Below are positions 1-9,218 of a DNA stretch of 64,000 nucleotides, in pieces (positions within the stretch are counted from its first letter, which is position 1; every line of letters starts with the position of its first letter). The translations under genes and the position numbers were made by a program. The stretch covers positions 3,710,137 through 3,774,136 of the forward strand of contig NZ_CP160797.1 of NCBI RefSeq assembly GCF_040784915.1. Direction: 5' to 3'. The notes beneath the pieces are model-generated. The model searched no databases and was not told the origin of the DNA. It was given only the letters and a program-made list of their open reading frames with translations. Origin of the DNA: Bacillus vallismortis. GTDB taxonomy: Bacteria > Bacillota > Bacilli > Bacillales > Bacillaceae.

Positions 1-624
<624 letters not shown>

Positions 625-631
625 TTACGTA

Positions 632-1459
632 TTAAAGAAAGTCAACAAACTTGTCTCTGAATTTCATATGCAGGATAGAACCTACTAACAATAAAAGGAA
701 GGTGAACAGCCAGAAATAAAGTGTGTATTTCATGTCTTGGAAGAACCATTGCCCGTCTAAAAATGTATTCCGGAACCCTTCTATCAGATAATAAATCGGG
801 TTCAGCTTAAGCACTGGCAGAAGGTTCGGGTGATTTTTCCCAAGCTGCTCCGAGATATTCCAAAAAACCGGAAGTAAAAAGAACAACAATCTTGTTACGG
901 ATTGCAGCAAAAATTGGTAGTCGCGTACCAGTACACTTATCGTCGAGTTAAACAAACTGAATGAAAACATAAAAATGATCATACAGGCTAAGTAGTAAAT
1001 ATATTGTATCCAATGTAAACTTGGATAAATTCCGTTAGTCAAAAGTACGATCAAAAAGATGCCCATCATCACAAAATAACTAAATAAATTTGAAGCAATC
1101 ACAACAGAAGGCAGTGAACTGATCGGAAAATTCATCTTCGCGACCATATTAATCCGTTTAAACACACTGTTTGATCCATCAAGTATAGTTGGGCTAATAA
1201 AAAACCATGGAATCAAACCAGCCAGCATCCAAACAATAAAAGGCACTTCTCCGACACCCGTTAAAATTGGCTTACTGTTGCGAATCCCCATACCAAATAC
1301 AAACCAGTACGCCAGCATTTGAATGAGAGGATTTAAAAACTGCCATAATACACCAAGATAATTCATCTGATACTGAGACTTTGTCTCATACGAAGCCAAG
1401 CGCAAAATTAAAGGAAACGATGTCACTTGCTCTTTTACGATTCTTACTAATGCATTCAT
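632..1459 (-). CDS. tarG: Teichoic acid export ABC transporter permease TarG/TagG
   Basis: This is the membrane subunit of the wall teichoic acid exporter, an ABC-2 type permease of 275 aa, the usual family length. The N-terminal amphipathic stretch is followed by the typical [17 protein letters not shown] motif and six hydrophobic segments. The ATG is preceded by AAGGAAG. The gene lies just upstream of tarH on the same strand and is separated from the preceding minus-strand gene by a strong terminator at about 1627-1663. tarGH therefore probably has its own promoter in the 214-base gap upstream. Confidence 0.95.
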   Translation of the reverse strand: MNALVRIVKEQVTSFPLILRLASYETKSQYQMNYLGVLWQFLNPLIQMLAYWFVFGMGIRNSKPILTGVGEVPFIVWMLAGLIPWFFISPTILDGSNSVFKRINMVAKMNFPISSLPSVVIASNLFSYFVMMGIFLIVLLTNGIYPSLHWIQYIYYLACMIIFMFSFSLFNSTISVLVRDYQFLLQSVTRLLFFLLPVFWNISEQLGKNHPNLLPVLKLNPIYYLIEGFRNTFLDGQWFFQDMKYTLYFWLFTFLLLLVGSILHMKFRDKFVDFL

Positions 1460-1626
1460 TATTTATCTTCCTTAGACTTAAATGATTTTTTGGATCTTTC
1501 GGTTAAAGAAATTTGAAAGCACCGGTGAATATTGTAACAGATAATAAGTTTTTTTTCACATCATAGCAGGTTTAAGGTCAGTAAAAAAATTCACATTTCA
1601 TTTTCATTTAATTATAGCTATAGTAA

Positions 1627-1663
1627 ACAAAAAAGTATTTCGAGATATTTGTCTCGAAATACT
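1627..1663 (-). terminator. Rho-independent terminator after the GT4 gene
   Basis: A perfect 12-bp stem (1634-1645 with 1652-1663) has a 6-base loop and, on the minus strand, is followed by six T. It lies 11 bases past the stop of the glycosyltransferase gene and closes the tarD-tarF-polymerase-GT4 transcription unit before tarGH. The remainder of the gap up to 1459 shows no other clear structure. Confidence 0.85.
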
Positions 1664-1673
1664 AACTACTGCT

Positions 1674-2888
1674 TTATTGTACCTCAATTTGAGAATAGAC
1701 CTTTTTTAAAGGAGTTTTGTTTTTTTTAAATTCTTGCTCATGCAAAAGATTTTCCCACTTTGATCCTACAACTTCAAATGAGTATCTTTTCACATTTTCC
1801 TTAGCATTCCTGCCCATTGATTTCCTCAAACTATCTTCTTTTATTATAGTAGTTAAAGATTCGGCTAGCTTGTCTACATCGTTTCTTTTGACTAATACCC
1901 CATCTTCACCATCTTTGATAATTTCAGCAGGACCAATACAAGAATAACTAACACAAGGAACCCCTACCGACATAGCTTCAATGATAACCATCCCAAATGA
2001 TTCATTTCTTGAACTCAATGCATATATTGAGGAATTGGACATCTCCTTGATAATATTATCTGTTTTTGGCATTAAAAAAACATTATTATACAACTTCTTA
2101 TCAAATATCATTTGACGTAATGAATCCTTCTCCACACCATCACCAAAAATCTTTAATTTCCATTCTGGATATTCTTGGGCCACTTTTTCAAATGCTTCAA
2201 TCAATAGGTCAAACCCTTTTTCATGAACAAATCTCCCAGCAGCAATGACTGTTTTTTCGACAAGGTTTGAGCTCTCTTTTGGCATGTGTGTTGCATTCTC
2301 TATTTTATATAAATCTGTGGAATGGTTATTTAGAAGGCGCTTATAATCATTAATCTCTGCATCAGTTAAACATGTTAGAGCATCCAGCTGTTTATAATAC
2401 TTTCTGATTTTCGTTTGAATTGACTTTTCATACCCGCCAAAGTACTTATGCTCTTGGCCAATTTTAATGACATTACGATTAACAAATTTAGCAGCCAAGA
2501 AATTAAAAGATGGAATAGTCGTTATAAGTACACCTTGATTAATTTCTGAAAGTTTTTTTAGAATTTTAAGATCTACAAATAAATTAAACATATGATATAG
2601 ATCTTCATTTTTATCAATAAACACACTTGGTATCTTCATTAAAATTCTTTTAATGATTTTCTTGTATAAAGGAGTGTTTTTACCAAAGAGCTTTCCTCTT
2701 CTAGCATCAAATATTGGGTTTAGTTTAATCCTCTTGTCTATATCAAACATAGGTTTACCCCTAGTTCTTCTAACACTTATAATTTCAACATCATAGTTTT
2801 GGGCAGCTAAATAATTAGCTGTGTTGGCAACAGTCCTCACTGTACCACCCATGCCATAAATATTGTAAACCAAAAAAGTAATTTTCAC
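1674..2888 (-). CDS. GT4-family glycosyltransferase, AT-rich extra gene of the tar locus
   Basis: This is a 404-aa GT-B fold glycosyltransferase of family 4 type. The N-terminal domain begins with a GMGGTVRT loop. The C-terminal domain has AAGRFVHEKGFDLLIEAF around residue 216 and the retaining-enzyme EX7E motif (ESFGMVIIE) near residue 297, followed by the usual GVPCVSY. The start is a GTG (complement of 2886-2888) behind a strong AAAGGAGG. It lies 17 bases after the large polymerase-like gene and has the same very low GC. The donor and acceptor cannot be read from the sequence. By position, a role in glycosylating a wall teichoic acid or a minor wall polymer is inferred. No signal peptide is seen, so it is probably cytoplasmic. 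Confidence 0.8.
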   Translation of the reverse strand: MKITFLVYNIYGMGGTVRTVANTANYLAAQNYDVEIISVRRTRGKPMFDIDKRIKLNPIFDARRGKLFGKNTPLYKKIIKRILMKIPSVFIDKNEDLYHMFNLFVDLKILKKLSEINQGVLITTIPSFNFLAAKFVNRNVIKIGQEHKYFGGYEKSIQTKIRKYYKQLDALTCLTDAEINDYKRLLNNHSTDLYKIENATHMPKESSNLVEKTVIAAGRFVHEKGFDLLIEAFEKVAQEYPEWKLKIFGDGVEKDSLRQMIFDKKLYNNVFLMPKTDNIIKEMSNSSIYALSSRNESFGMVIIEAMSVGVPCVSYSCIGPAEIIKDGEDGVLVKRNDVDKLAESLTTIIKEDSLRKSMGRNAKENVKRYSFEVVGSKWENLLHEQEFKKNKTPLKKVYSQIEVQ

Positions 2889-2905
2889 TATATTTTCCTC
2901 CTTTC

Positions 2906-5900
2906 CTATTTAAGCATTTTTATTTGGTTATAAATACGTTCTGAATTTTGTTTATCCTGATACTTATAGAATTTCTTTGATTTCACTTTATATTTTTTCT
3001 CATACTTAAAATCATTTTCAATTTGCTTTTGAACGATTTCCAATAAGCTTTCATCTGTATAAGCTGTTTGACCGAATAGATCTGTTTTTAAATTGACATA
3101 AGACCCTCTGTAATGTAAATAGTCAGGTAAATCAAATTGATAGAAGACAACAGGCTTTTCCAGATAATTAAAATCAAAAGCTACGCTTGAATAATCCGTT
3201 ATCATTAAAGAGCTTTCACTTACAAGACTTTTAACGCTCTCTTCTCCGACTTTTACTAATTTTATGTTTTTATGCAGATCTTTAAAATAATTACTATATT
3301 TTTTCTGCAGTTCTATATGCATAAAAAACTTCAATATAATATTCTTGTCTTCTAAAAGTTTATGCAATTTCTTATTATTTAAAAATCCACTGTAATTGAG
3401 ATAGAATTCGGAACTTGTAAAGTCATCAATCCACTCTCTCCAAGTCGGAATAAGGAGTATTTGTTTGGAATTCACCATTTTACTGTTGTCAATCAATGTA
3501 TCAAATCTCGATAGTCCTGTAACCATTATTTGATCTTTTTTAAAATTCATTTCCTTTACTAAAATGTGCTTTTCGTGATCAGATGAAACGACAAACTTTC
3601 TAATTTTACTGTTATATGATTTTCTATTAAAGCTCAATTTTTTCATTGCAATTATGCCATGCTGCAAATAGATGACTTCTTTTGGGTTTTCACTCATTTT
3701 ATTATGAATGACACTGGGAATAACATCTCTTATACCATGACTTACAATTAAATATTTACTTAAATGATAAAATACGAGATGTTTAAAGCTGTCATAGGTT
3801 AAAATGTTTTTCGGATATTTCGAAATGTTATCAGGATTTTTATTATCTTTCTTACTTACATAATAGTATTTTTCTTGATTTTTATTTCGAACACAGTATT
3901 CAAAAAATGCAAACCCATTATCCTGCGCGACTTCTCCTAAATTCTCTCCAACAAACCACACTGGTTTATTAACAAAAGGTTTTAAAACTTTTGCAATTAG
4001 TCCTGCAATTAGAAACCTTATTTTTTCCGATTTCTTTTCAGTAGCCTTTATATCTCTCATTTCTAGCTTTAAAAGAGCGTTTCTTTTATCAATAAAAGCA
4101 GACAAAAAGAGAGACTTATTAATTTTAATTGCACCAGATTTAAATGTTGACTTACTATTTATTAGTTTTAAATCTTTTATTTTTATTGATGACTCAACAT
4201 ACTTATTATTAATTAATAAACACAGACCGATATCGTATTGCATTTGTTTTTCCAAGCCATAACTTTCAACTTCGTTTTTACTTAATAAAAACACAAATTC
4301 TTTATAGTCTTGCTGCTCCCGTTTTAACGAAGGTTCAAGCAGAACAGAGCGGCTATTCTTATCTTTTAACTTCAAATATATTTTTTCGTATATCAAATTC
4401 TTTTTTTCAATAGCCAAATGAATTTCTATTTCTTTATTTTTGCTGATTATATCTGTGCATTCAGCGTTAATATATGAAGAAAAAACAAATGATAATTCAT
4501 TTAATTGATTAAATTTGGGCTGTATTGAGAACGGTTTTATATCTTTAATTACAAACTCCGGATAAACATGAGATTGTGATTTGTCTAAAATATCGTCTAA
4601 GTTCGACTTCAGTTTTACAGCATATTCTTGATCCTTTACAAGAATTGAAATATAAAAATCAAAAATAAAATAATGATTCATTGCCTCTATATCTGTTTTC
4701 TTTATGTTAAGCCTGCTCTCAAAATGCCAACAAGAAGAAGTTTTTTCTAGGTTATTAATAAAATGAATTTTCTGCTCACTTTCATTAGCTAAAAAAACGT
4801 TTTTAATTTCAAATTCCTTATCTAAAACCTCTATAGAACCTTTAACTATTAAATCAACACCATCATGATGTATATAAGATATTTCTCCATAAATTGCTGA
4901 ATCTTTTATTAGAACCGCTAAGTTGTTATCTAAAGTAGCATACATACGTGCTCTTTTTATGAATCCATTAGAATTGTAAATGGTTTTTGGCAGACTGATA
5001 AATTTACCCGTAGATTTATCAATTTCTGAATCAAATGATAATCTTTGACTTACTGTTAATCCATTTGTATCGAACTCTAGATAAACATCCCATATTCCAT
5101 CAGTTTCAAAAAAGCGTTGTGTTAATAAAGGAACACTTACCTGTAAAAAGCCGTTATTATAATCTTTTTCCTGCAGACGAATTATGTGCTTATCTTCAGT
5201 TTTTCTATTGAGAAAAACTAACTGTTTAATAAAAATCTGTTCGTCTTCATTTGGGGTAATCTTACAATTTAAATGAAGATCATTATTATCGATGCTTAAA
5301 TGATGAATTTTAGTCTGAATTAACTGTTCATCAAATTGAGAAATGTGAATTAGCAATTCTTTATTTTGAGTCTGGAAAACATTATGAACAAAGAGTTGGC
5401 CATTTTCAGTAAACATCTCTTTTGTTTGTAATGCAGTATTAATATCAGTTTTTATTTTAACTGCAAACTGATATTTACCTACCTTAACTTCAGTATAAAA
5501 ATACCAATTCCCTTGATATAAAGGATAATCCTTCAGTGTTAAGGATATTTCAAAACTTGAGTCTTCTGAAAGTACTAAAGAGCTCTTCGGTATTATTAAT
5601 TGTTCTTTTGTTGCTTCGTTTTCTAAATAACAATTTATGGATTTGACTGTGCTATTTAAAAATAAAAATGTATGAGATCCAATAAAAGTCGTGCAATTTG
5701 CTGACATTTCGACATTTTCTATTACAAAAGCCGATTCGGAAAGGCTTGTTTTATTTACGATTAAATTTCCATCCACTTGAGGAGCCAACTCTAGCACAGA
5801 CCCGTCAATAACCAGTTTAAAAGTATCATTTAACTGATTTAGGATATCAATAAAAATTTCATCTCTATCTAAAATAAGTTTTAATTTAAAAACTGTTTTA

Positions 5901-6130
5901 TCAGAACAAGACTTAAGCTCATCTAATGGGATAACAACTTTCATAATGCCTTCATCGCTAAGTAAAGAGATGTTCGATAAGAGATCTATATGCCTGTTAG
6001 AAGTTGCAAGAACAACATTCTCTATCCTACTGAAAAAGTGATCATAAAAATCTTTTTTTTCACACTTCAGATCAAATAAGATATTTTCATTTTCAACTTT
6101 CACCTTTATTAAATATATGCCGTAGTCCAT
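2906..6130 (-). CDS. Large CDP-glycerol glycerophosphotransferase-family (TagF/GgaB-like) protein, 1074 aa
   Basis: The C-terminal ~370 residues are a Glyphos_transf domain of the family that polymerises polyol- or sugar-phosphate chains. Visible motifs are WFVGENLGEVAQDNGF, VSHGIRDVIPS, LQHGI, LLIPTWREW and MITDYSSVAFDF with KPVVFYQFD. The first ~700 residues contain no GT-A or GT-B motifs and read as beta-rich repeats (patterns such as GNWYFYTEV and GIWDVYLEF). The ATG at 6130 is chosen because AAAGGCGAG precedes it; the frame is open about 30 codons further upstream into tarF without a ribosome site. The 'GENLGEVAQDNG' style resembles GgaB-type enzymes more than TarF or TarL, but a GT2 domain is missing. 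Exact substrate unknown. GC is far below the tarA-L genes, suggesting horizontal transfer. Confidence 0.75.
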   Translation of the reverse strand: MDYGIYLIKVKVENENILFDLKCEKKDFYDHFFSRIENVVLATSNRHIDLLSNISLLSDEGIMKVVIPLDELKSCSDKTVFKLKLILDRDEIFIDILNQLNDTFKLVIDGSVLELAPQVDGNLIVNKTSLSESAFVIENVEMSANCTTFIGSHTFLFLNSTVKSINCYLENEATKEQLIIPKSSLVLSEDSSFEISLTLKDYPLYQGNWYFYTEVKVGKYQFAVKIKTDINTALQTKEMFTENGQLFVHNVFQTQNKELLIHISQFDEQLIQTKIHHLSIDNNDLHLNCKITPNEDEQIFIKQLVFLNRKTEDKHIIRLQEKDYNNGFLQVSVPLLTQRFFETDGIWDVYLEFDTNGLTVSQRLSFDSEIDKSTGKFISLPKTIYNSNGFIKRARMYATLDNNLAVLIKDSAIYGEISYIHHDGVDLIVKGSIEVLDKEFEIKNVFLANESEQKIHFINNLEKTSSCWHFESRLNIKKTDIEAMNHYFIFDFYISILVKDQEYAVKLKSNLDDILDKSQSHVYPEFVIKDIKPFSIQPKFNQLNELSFVFSSYINAECTDIISKNKEIEIHLAIEKKNLIYEKIYLKLKDKNSRSVLLEPSLKREQQDYKEFVFLLSKNEVESYGLEKQMQYDIGLCLLINNKYVESSIKIKDLKLINSKSTFKSGAIKINKSLFLSAFIDKRNALLKLEMRDIKATEKKSEKIRFLIAGLIAKVLKPFVNKPVWFVGENLGEVAQDNGFAFFEYCVRNKNQEKYYYVSKKDNKNPDNISKYPKNILTYDSFKHLVFYHLSKYLIVSHGIRDVIPSVIHNKMSENPKEVIYLQHGIIAMKKLSFNRKSYNSKIRKFVVSSDHEKHILVKEMNFKKDQIMVTGLSRFDTLIDNSKMVNSKQILLIPTWREWIDDFTSSEFYLNYSGFLNNKKLHKLLEDKNIILKFFMHIELQKKYSNYFKDLHKNIKLVKVGEESVKSLVSESSLMITDYSSVAFDFNYLEKPVVFYQFDLPDYLHYRGSYVNLKTDLFGQTAYTDESLLEIVQKQIENDFKYEKKYKVKSKKFYKYQDKQNSERIYNQIKMLK

Positions 6131-6165
6131 TAAGTCTCGCCTTTCTGTGCTTGCTGAATTATCTT

Positions 6166-7356
6166 TTATCCAAAAAGCGTTTTTACAACTCTCTTTGTTG
6201 ACTCGCCTGCTTCTAAATAACAAAACTTGCTATGAAATTTCTGATATTTATCGTTAGTACTGTAAGCGAAATTTCCCACATCATCAACAGATTTAATAAC
6301 TTCCTCTGTGGTCATCAATAACGGTCCAGGAGCTTCACTTTCAAAATTATAATAAAACCCTCTTAATTTATCTCTGTATATATCAATATCGGGAACAAAA
6401 AAGATAATAGGTTTCTTAAGTGACCCAAAATCAAAAAATACAGAAGAGTAATCAGTAATTAAGATATCTGAAACAAAATATAGTTCACGGATATCCTTAT
6501 ACATAGACAGGTCATATGCAAAGTTTTCTAAGCCCTCTAAGTCAATAACATCAGCTACTAAATAATGCATTCGAAGTATGACAACATATTCTTCACCTAG
6601 ATGTTCTTTTAGTTTTTTCAAATTCAAATGTATATCGAACTTATAAGCGCCTTTTTTATGATATAAATTATCCCGCCAAGTAGGCGCATATAAAATAACT
6701 TTTTTATTTATATCCATACCAAGCTTTTGTTTTATATCATTTTTCTCGTCATTTGTTTTTGGCGAAAATAAATAATCATTTCTCGGATAACCAGTTTCTA
6801 AGATTTGTTTTTTAAATTGAAATGCTCGTTTAAAAATTTCAGTCGAATAGGCATTAGGAGAAATTAAAAAATCCCATTTATTTGCTTCCTGCAGAAAATT
6901 CTGTTTATACTTTTCAGTTGTCGTTCCGGGCATGTGCACTTCGTCCATATCATTGGCAAGTTTTTTTAACGGAGTGCCGTGCCACGTTTGTATATACAGT
7001 GTGTTTTTGGGTTTTGGAATCCATAAAGGAAGCCGGCTGTTTGTAATCCAATATTTCGCTGTAGCCATGTACCAAGTCCACTTAAGAGAAAACCTTTTGA
7101 TATATGGAGCATCAACGCCGTCTAATGCCGATAAATACCGTTTATCAATACTCCATATCAATTTATAATCATATTGATCTTTATTTTCCTGTAAATATTC
7201 GTAGATTGCTCGGGGGTTGCAGCTAAACTGTTTTCCAGAATAGCTTTCAAATAAAATGAGTTTGTTGTTTCTTGGCAGAAGAGCAAAAATCTTAAAAAGG
7301 ACTGAATAGACCCTAATTAATGAACTTCTGCATTTTTTTAAAATAAAAGATTTCAT
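6166..7356 (-). CDS. tarF: CDP-glycerol:poly(glycerophosphate) glycerophosphotransferase TarF
   Basis: This is a peripheral membrane enzyme that adds glycerol phosphate to the linkage unit before ribitol phosphate polymerisation. The 396-aa product is essentially a lone Glyphos_transf domain with the expected motifs: TWHGTPLKKLANDM near residue 125, YAPTWRDN, ILRMHYLVA and LITDYSSVFFDF, then RDKLRGFYYNFE and APGPLL. The start at 7356 is preferred because AAGGAG lies 6 bases upstream; an adjacent in-frame ATG three bases earlier and a longer open frame are less well spaced. It follows tarD, as in the tarDF operon described for B. subtilis W23, and precedes the two extra AT-rich genes. Confidence 0.85.
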   Translation of the reverse strand: MKSFILKKCRSSLIRVYSVLFKIFALLPRNNKLILFESYSGKQFSCNPRAIYEYLQENKDQYDYKLIWSIDKRYLSALDGVDAPYIKRFSLKWTWYMATAKYWITNSRLPLWIPKPKNTLYIQTWHGTPLKKLANDMDEVHMPGTTTEKYKQNFLQEANKWDFLISPNAYSTEIFKRAFQFKKQILETGYPRNDYLFSPKTNDEKNDIKQKLGMDINKKVILYAPTWRDNLYHKKGAYKFDIHLNLKKLKEHLGEEYVVILRMHYLVADVIDLEGLENFAYDLSMYKDIRELYFVSDILITDYSSVFFDFGSLKKPIIFFVPDIDIYRDKLRGFYYNFESEAPGPLLMTTEEVIKSVDDVGNFAYSTNDKYQKFHSKFCYLEAGESTKRVVKTLFG

Positions 7357-7452
7357 CATGAACTCCTTAAAGAGTGAAAAATTTATCCTTTGCGCAAACA
7401 AGAAAAAAAGAAGCAACTGAAATTTACTTCAAGCCTCTTTTAGTTAGTACTT

Positions 7453-7842
7453 CTATAAACTAGCCATGTCTTTTTTGATCTGGGTAGTTGAAATGCCTTC
7501 TGTTCTTGGAAGGTAAACGACCTCACAATATTCCTTTAAGAAGTCAAACTTCCCTTCCCAGTCATCGCCGATGACAAATGTGTCGATTTTATACTTTTGG
7601 ATATCTGAGATTTTTTGTTCCCAGTTTTTTTCGGGAATGACTTCGTTAACAAAATCGATCGTTTCTAAAATGAACTTTCGATGTTCAAATGAATGATGCG
7701 ATTTTTTTTGTTTTTGAAGATTAAATTCATCTGTAGATAATCCTACAATTAAATAGTCACCCAGATCTCTTGCTCTTTCCAGCAGCTTCATATGTCCGTA
7801 GTGAAATAAATCAAATGTTCCGTACGTTATCACTTTCTTCAT
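7453..7842 (-). CDS. tarD: Glycerol-3-phosphate cytidylyltransferase TarD/TagD
   Basis: It makes CDP-glycerol from CTP and glycerol 3-phosphate, the donor used by TarB and TarF. The 129-aa length is exactly that of TagD. Family motifs are all present: GTFDLFHYGHMKLLERA with the HxGH nucleotide-binding site, a central RKFILETIDFV, and the C-terminal signature GISTTQIKK. AAGGTGATG precedes the ATG. It is the first gene of the minus-strand unit and is transcribed divergently from tarA. Confidence 0.97.
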   Translation of the reverse strand: MKKVITYGTFDLFHYGHMKLLERARDLGDYLIVGLSTDEFNLQKQKKSHHSFEHRKFILETIDFVNEVIPEKNWEQKISDIQKYKIDTFVIGDDWEGKFDFLKEYCEVVYLPRTEGISTTQIKKDMASL

Positions 7843-7901
7843 TAGATAACATCACCTTCCAAGCGTTTTCAACTGAGAGTAACAGAAAAAAACCAAAACC
7901 T

Positions 7902-7938
7902 TTAACAGATTGTTTATAATTTCGACATAATTTTCACG
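7902..7938. promoter_or_regulatory. Possible PhoP-box-like direct repeats in the tarD-tarA divergent region
   Basis: Hexamers TTAACA (7902), TTTATA (7913), a TCGACA-like unit (7922) and TTCACG (7933) recur at about 11-base spacing, the pattern of PhoP boxes (TT-A/T/C-ACA). In strain 168 PhoP controls the tagA/tagD divergon; regulation in W23 has been reported to differ. Only the first hexamer is a perfect match, so this is tentative. The remainder of the 508-base gap (7843-8350) is AT-rich promoter DNA with no other gene visible. Confidence 0.3.
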
Positions 7939-8350
7939 TACCTTTAATATTGAACAATAATAGCATAAGTTCCTATAAAAGTTAAGGCACTTTAAAAATG
8001 TCAATCACCAGCATTTTTTGGTATTACCGTTGTATTGATGTATAAAATTCACAGGACTATTGTCTCAACTATCCCCATTATAACAAGTTTTCTTTTGCGG
8101 AAAAATTGATTCTTTTGTCACGTTTTTAAACGAAACGATTTTCTTTCTGCTGCGTCATTTATTCTGTACGCCCTCCTCATATTAATTCATCGTCAAAACG
8201 TGAAGGAATTGTAATGTGAATGTTAAAAGTTCCTAAAGATTTTTGTGGTAAGATAGAGTAAGATGTTTTCAGGCAAAGAGGCTTTAATGAAACTATACGA
8301 ATGGCACGTGTTTTTTATAGACATATAGATGAAAAGGAGGGTTGGTTACG

Positions 8351-9124
8351 ATGCAAACAAAACCCATTAATCAATTAGATTTTGTAGACGGTGAACTAAC
8401 TTCATTTGTATCACATTTAGAAACGTCATATTTGGACCAAAATAGAGGTGCGTTCATCGTAACAGCGAATCCTGAAATCGGATTTGAAGCGATGCAGAAT
8501 CCGCGTTATGAAGCGGTTCTTTCGTCTGCTGATTTTATTTTGCCGGATGGCATTGGTGTTGTGATGGTTTCGAAGTTAATCGGGAAGCCGCTTCAATCCA
8601 GAATTGCCGGTTATGATTTGTTTACGTCGCTGTTGGATAAAGCAAATCAAAAGAAAAAGCGGGTTTTCTTTTACGGTGCGGCTAAGCATGTCATTGCACA
8701 GACAATTGAGCGCGTCGAACGTGATTATCCAGGGATTGAAATTGCCGGATACTCTGACGGCTATGTGAAGGATCAACGTGAGGTGGCGGACCAGATTGCG
8801 GCCGCAAATCCAGATATGGTATTTGTTGCGTTAGGTTATCCTAATCAGGAGTTCTTTATCCATCAATACCGCCATTTATTCCCTCAGGCTGTTGCTGCAG
8901 GGCTGGGCGGAAGCTTTGATGTGTTCAGCGGCAATGTCAAAAGAGCGCCGTCATTTTTTATCCGTTTCCATCTTGAATGGATGTACAGGCTGATCACCAA
9001 TCCTGCGCGCTGGAGAAGAATGCTGAGCATTCCTAAGTATGTTACAGCCGTGCTGAAGCATGAACGAGCTGCAGCAAAGCCGCAATATACGGGGCAGGTC
9101 AAAGATCAGTCACGCCATCTGTAA
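8351..9124 (+). CDS. tarA: N-acetylglucosaminyldiphosphoundecaprenol N-acetyl-beta-D-mannosaminyltransferase TarA/TagA
   Basis: This GT26 (WecG/TagA/CpsF) enzyme transfers ManNAc to lipid-linked GlcNAc, the first committed step of the linkage unit. The 257-aa product contains the family signatures TANPEIGFEA, ILPDGIGVV, FFYGAAKHV and FVALGYPNQEFF, plus AAGLGGSFDVFSG. The ATG at 8351 is chosen because AAAAGGAGGG lies 10 bases upstream; an in-frame TTG nine bases earlier would sit on top of the ribosome site. It opens the tarABIJKL operon, divergent from tarD. Confidence 0.96.
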   Translation: MQTKPINQLDFVDGELTSFVSHLETSYLDQNRGAFIVTANPEIGFEAMQNPRYEAVLSSADFILPDGIGVVMVSKLIGKPLQSRIAGYDLFTSLLDKANQKKKRVFFYGAAKHVIAQTIERVERDYPGIEIAGYSDGYVKDQREVADQIAAANPDMVFVALGYPNQEFFIHQYRHLFPQAVAAGLGGSFDVFSGNVKRAPSFFIRFHLEWMYRLITNPARWRRMLSIPKYVTAVLKHERAAAKPQYTGQVKDQSRHL

Positions 9125-9218
9125 TCGGCTTAAAGGAGCTATGGTATGTAATGAAATGCATGAATCTTTCGCTGAGCTCGAGGACAATCTGTGACAGCCC
9201 TTTTGAAGTGATGACAGA

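Noticed and set aside
1717..2248. Plus-strand open frames over the GT4 gene
   Set aside because: Shadow frames of the minus-strand gene without start signals.
6131..6223. Upstream extension of the 1074-aa protein by 31 codons into tarF
   Set aside because: No ribosome site and overlap with tarF; the ATG at 6130 with AAAGGCGAG is better placed.
7860..7880. Cre-like TGAAAACGCTTGGA (minus) in the tarD 5' leader
   Set aside because: Two key positions at the end of the consensus do not match, and catabolite control of tarD is not expected.
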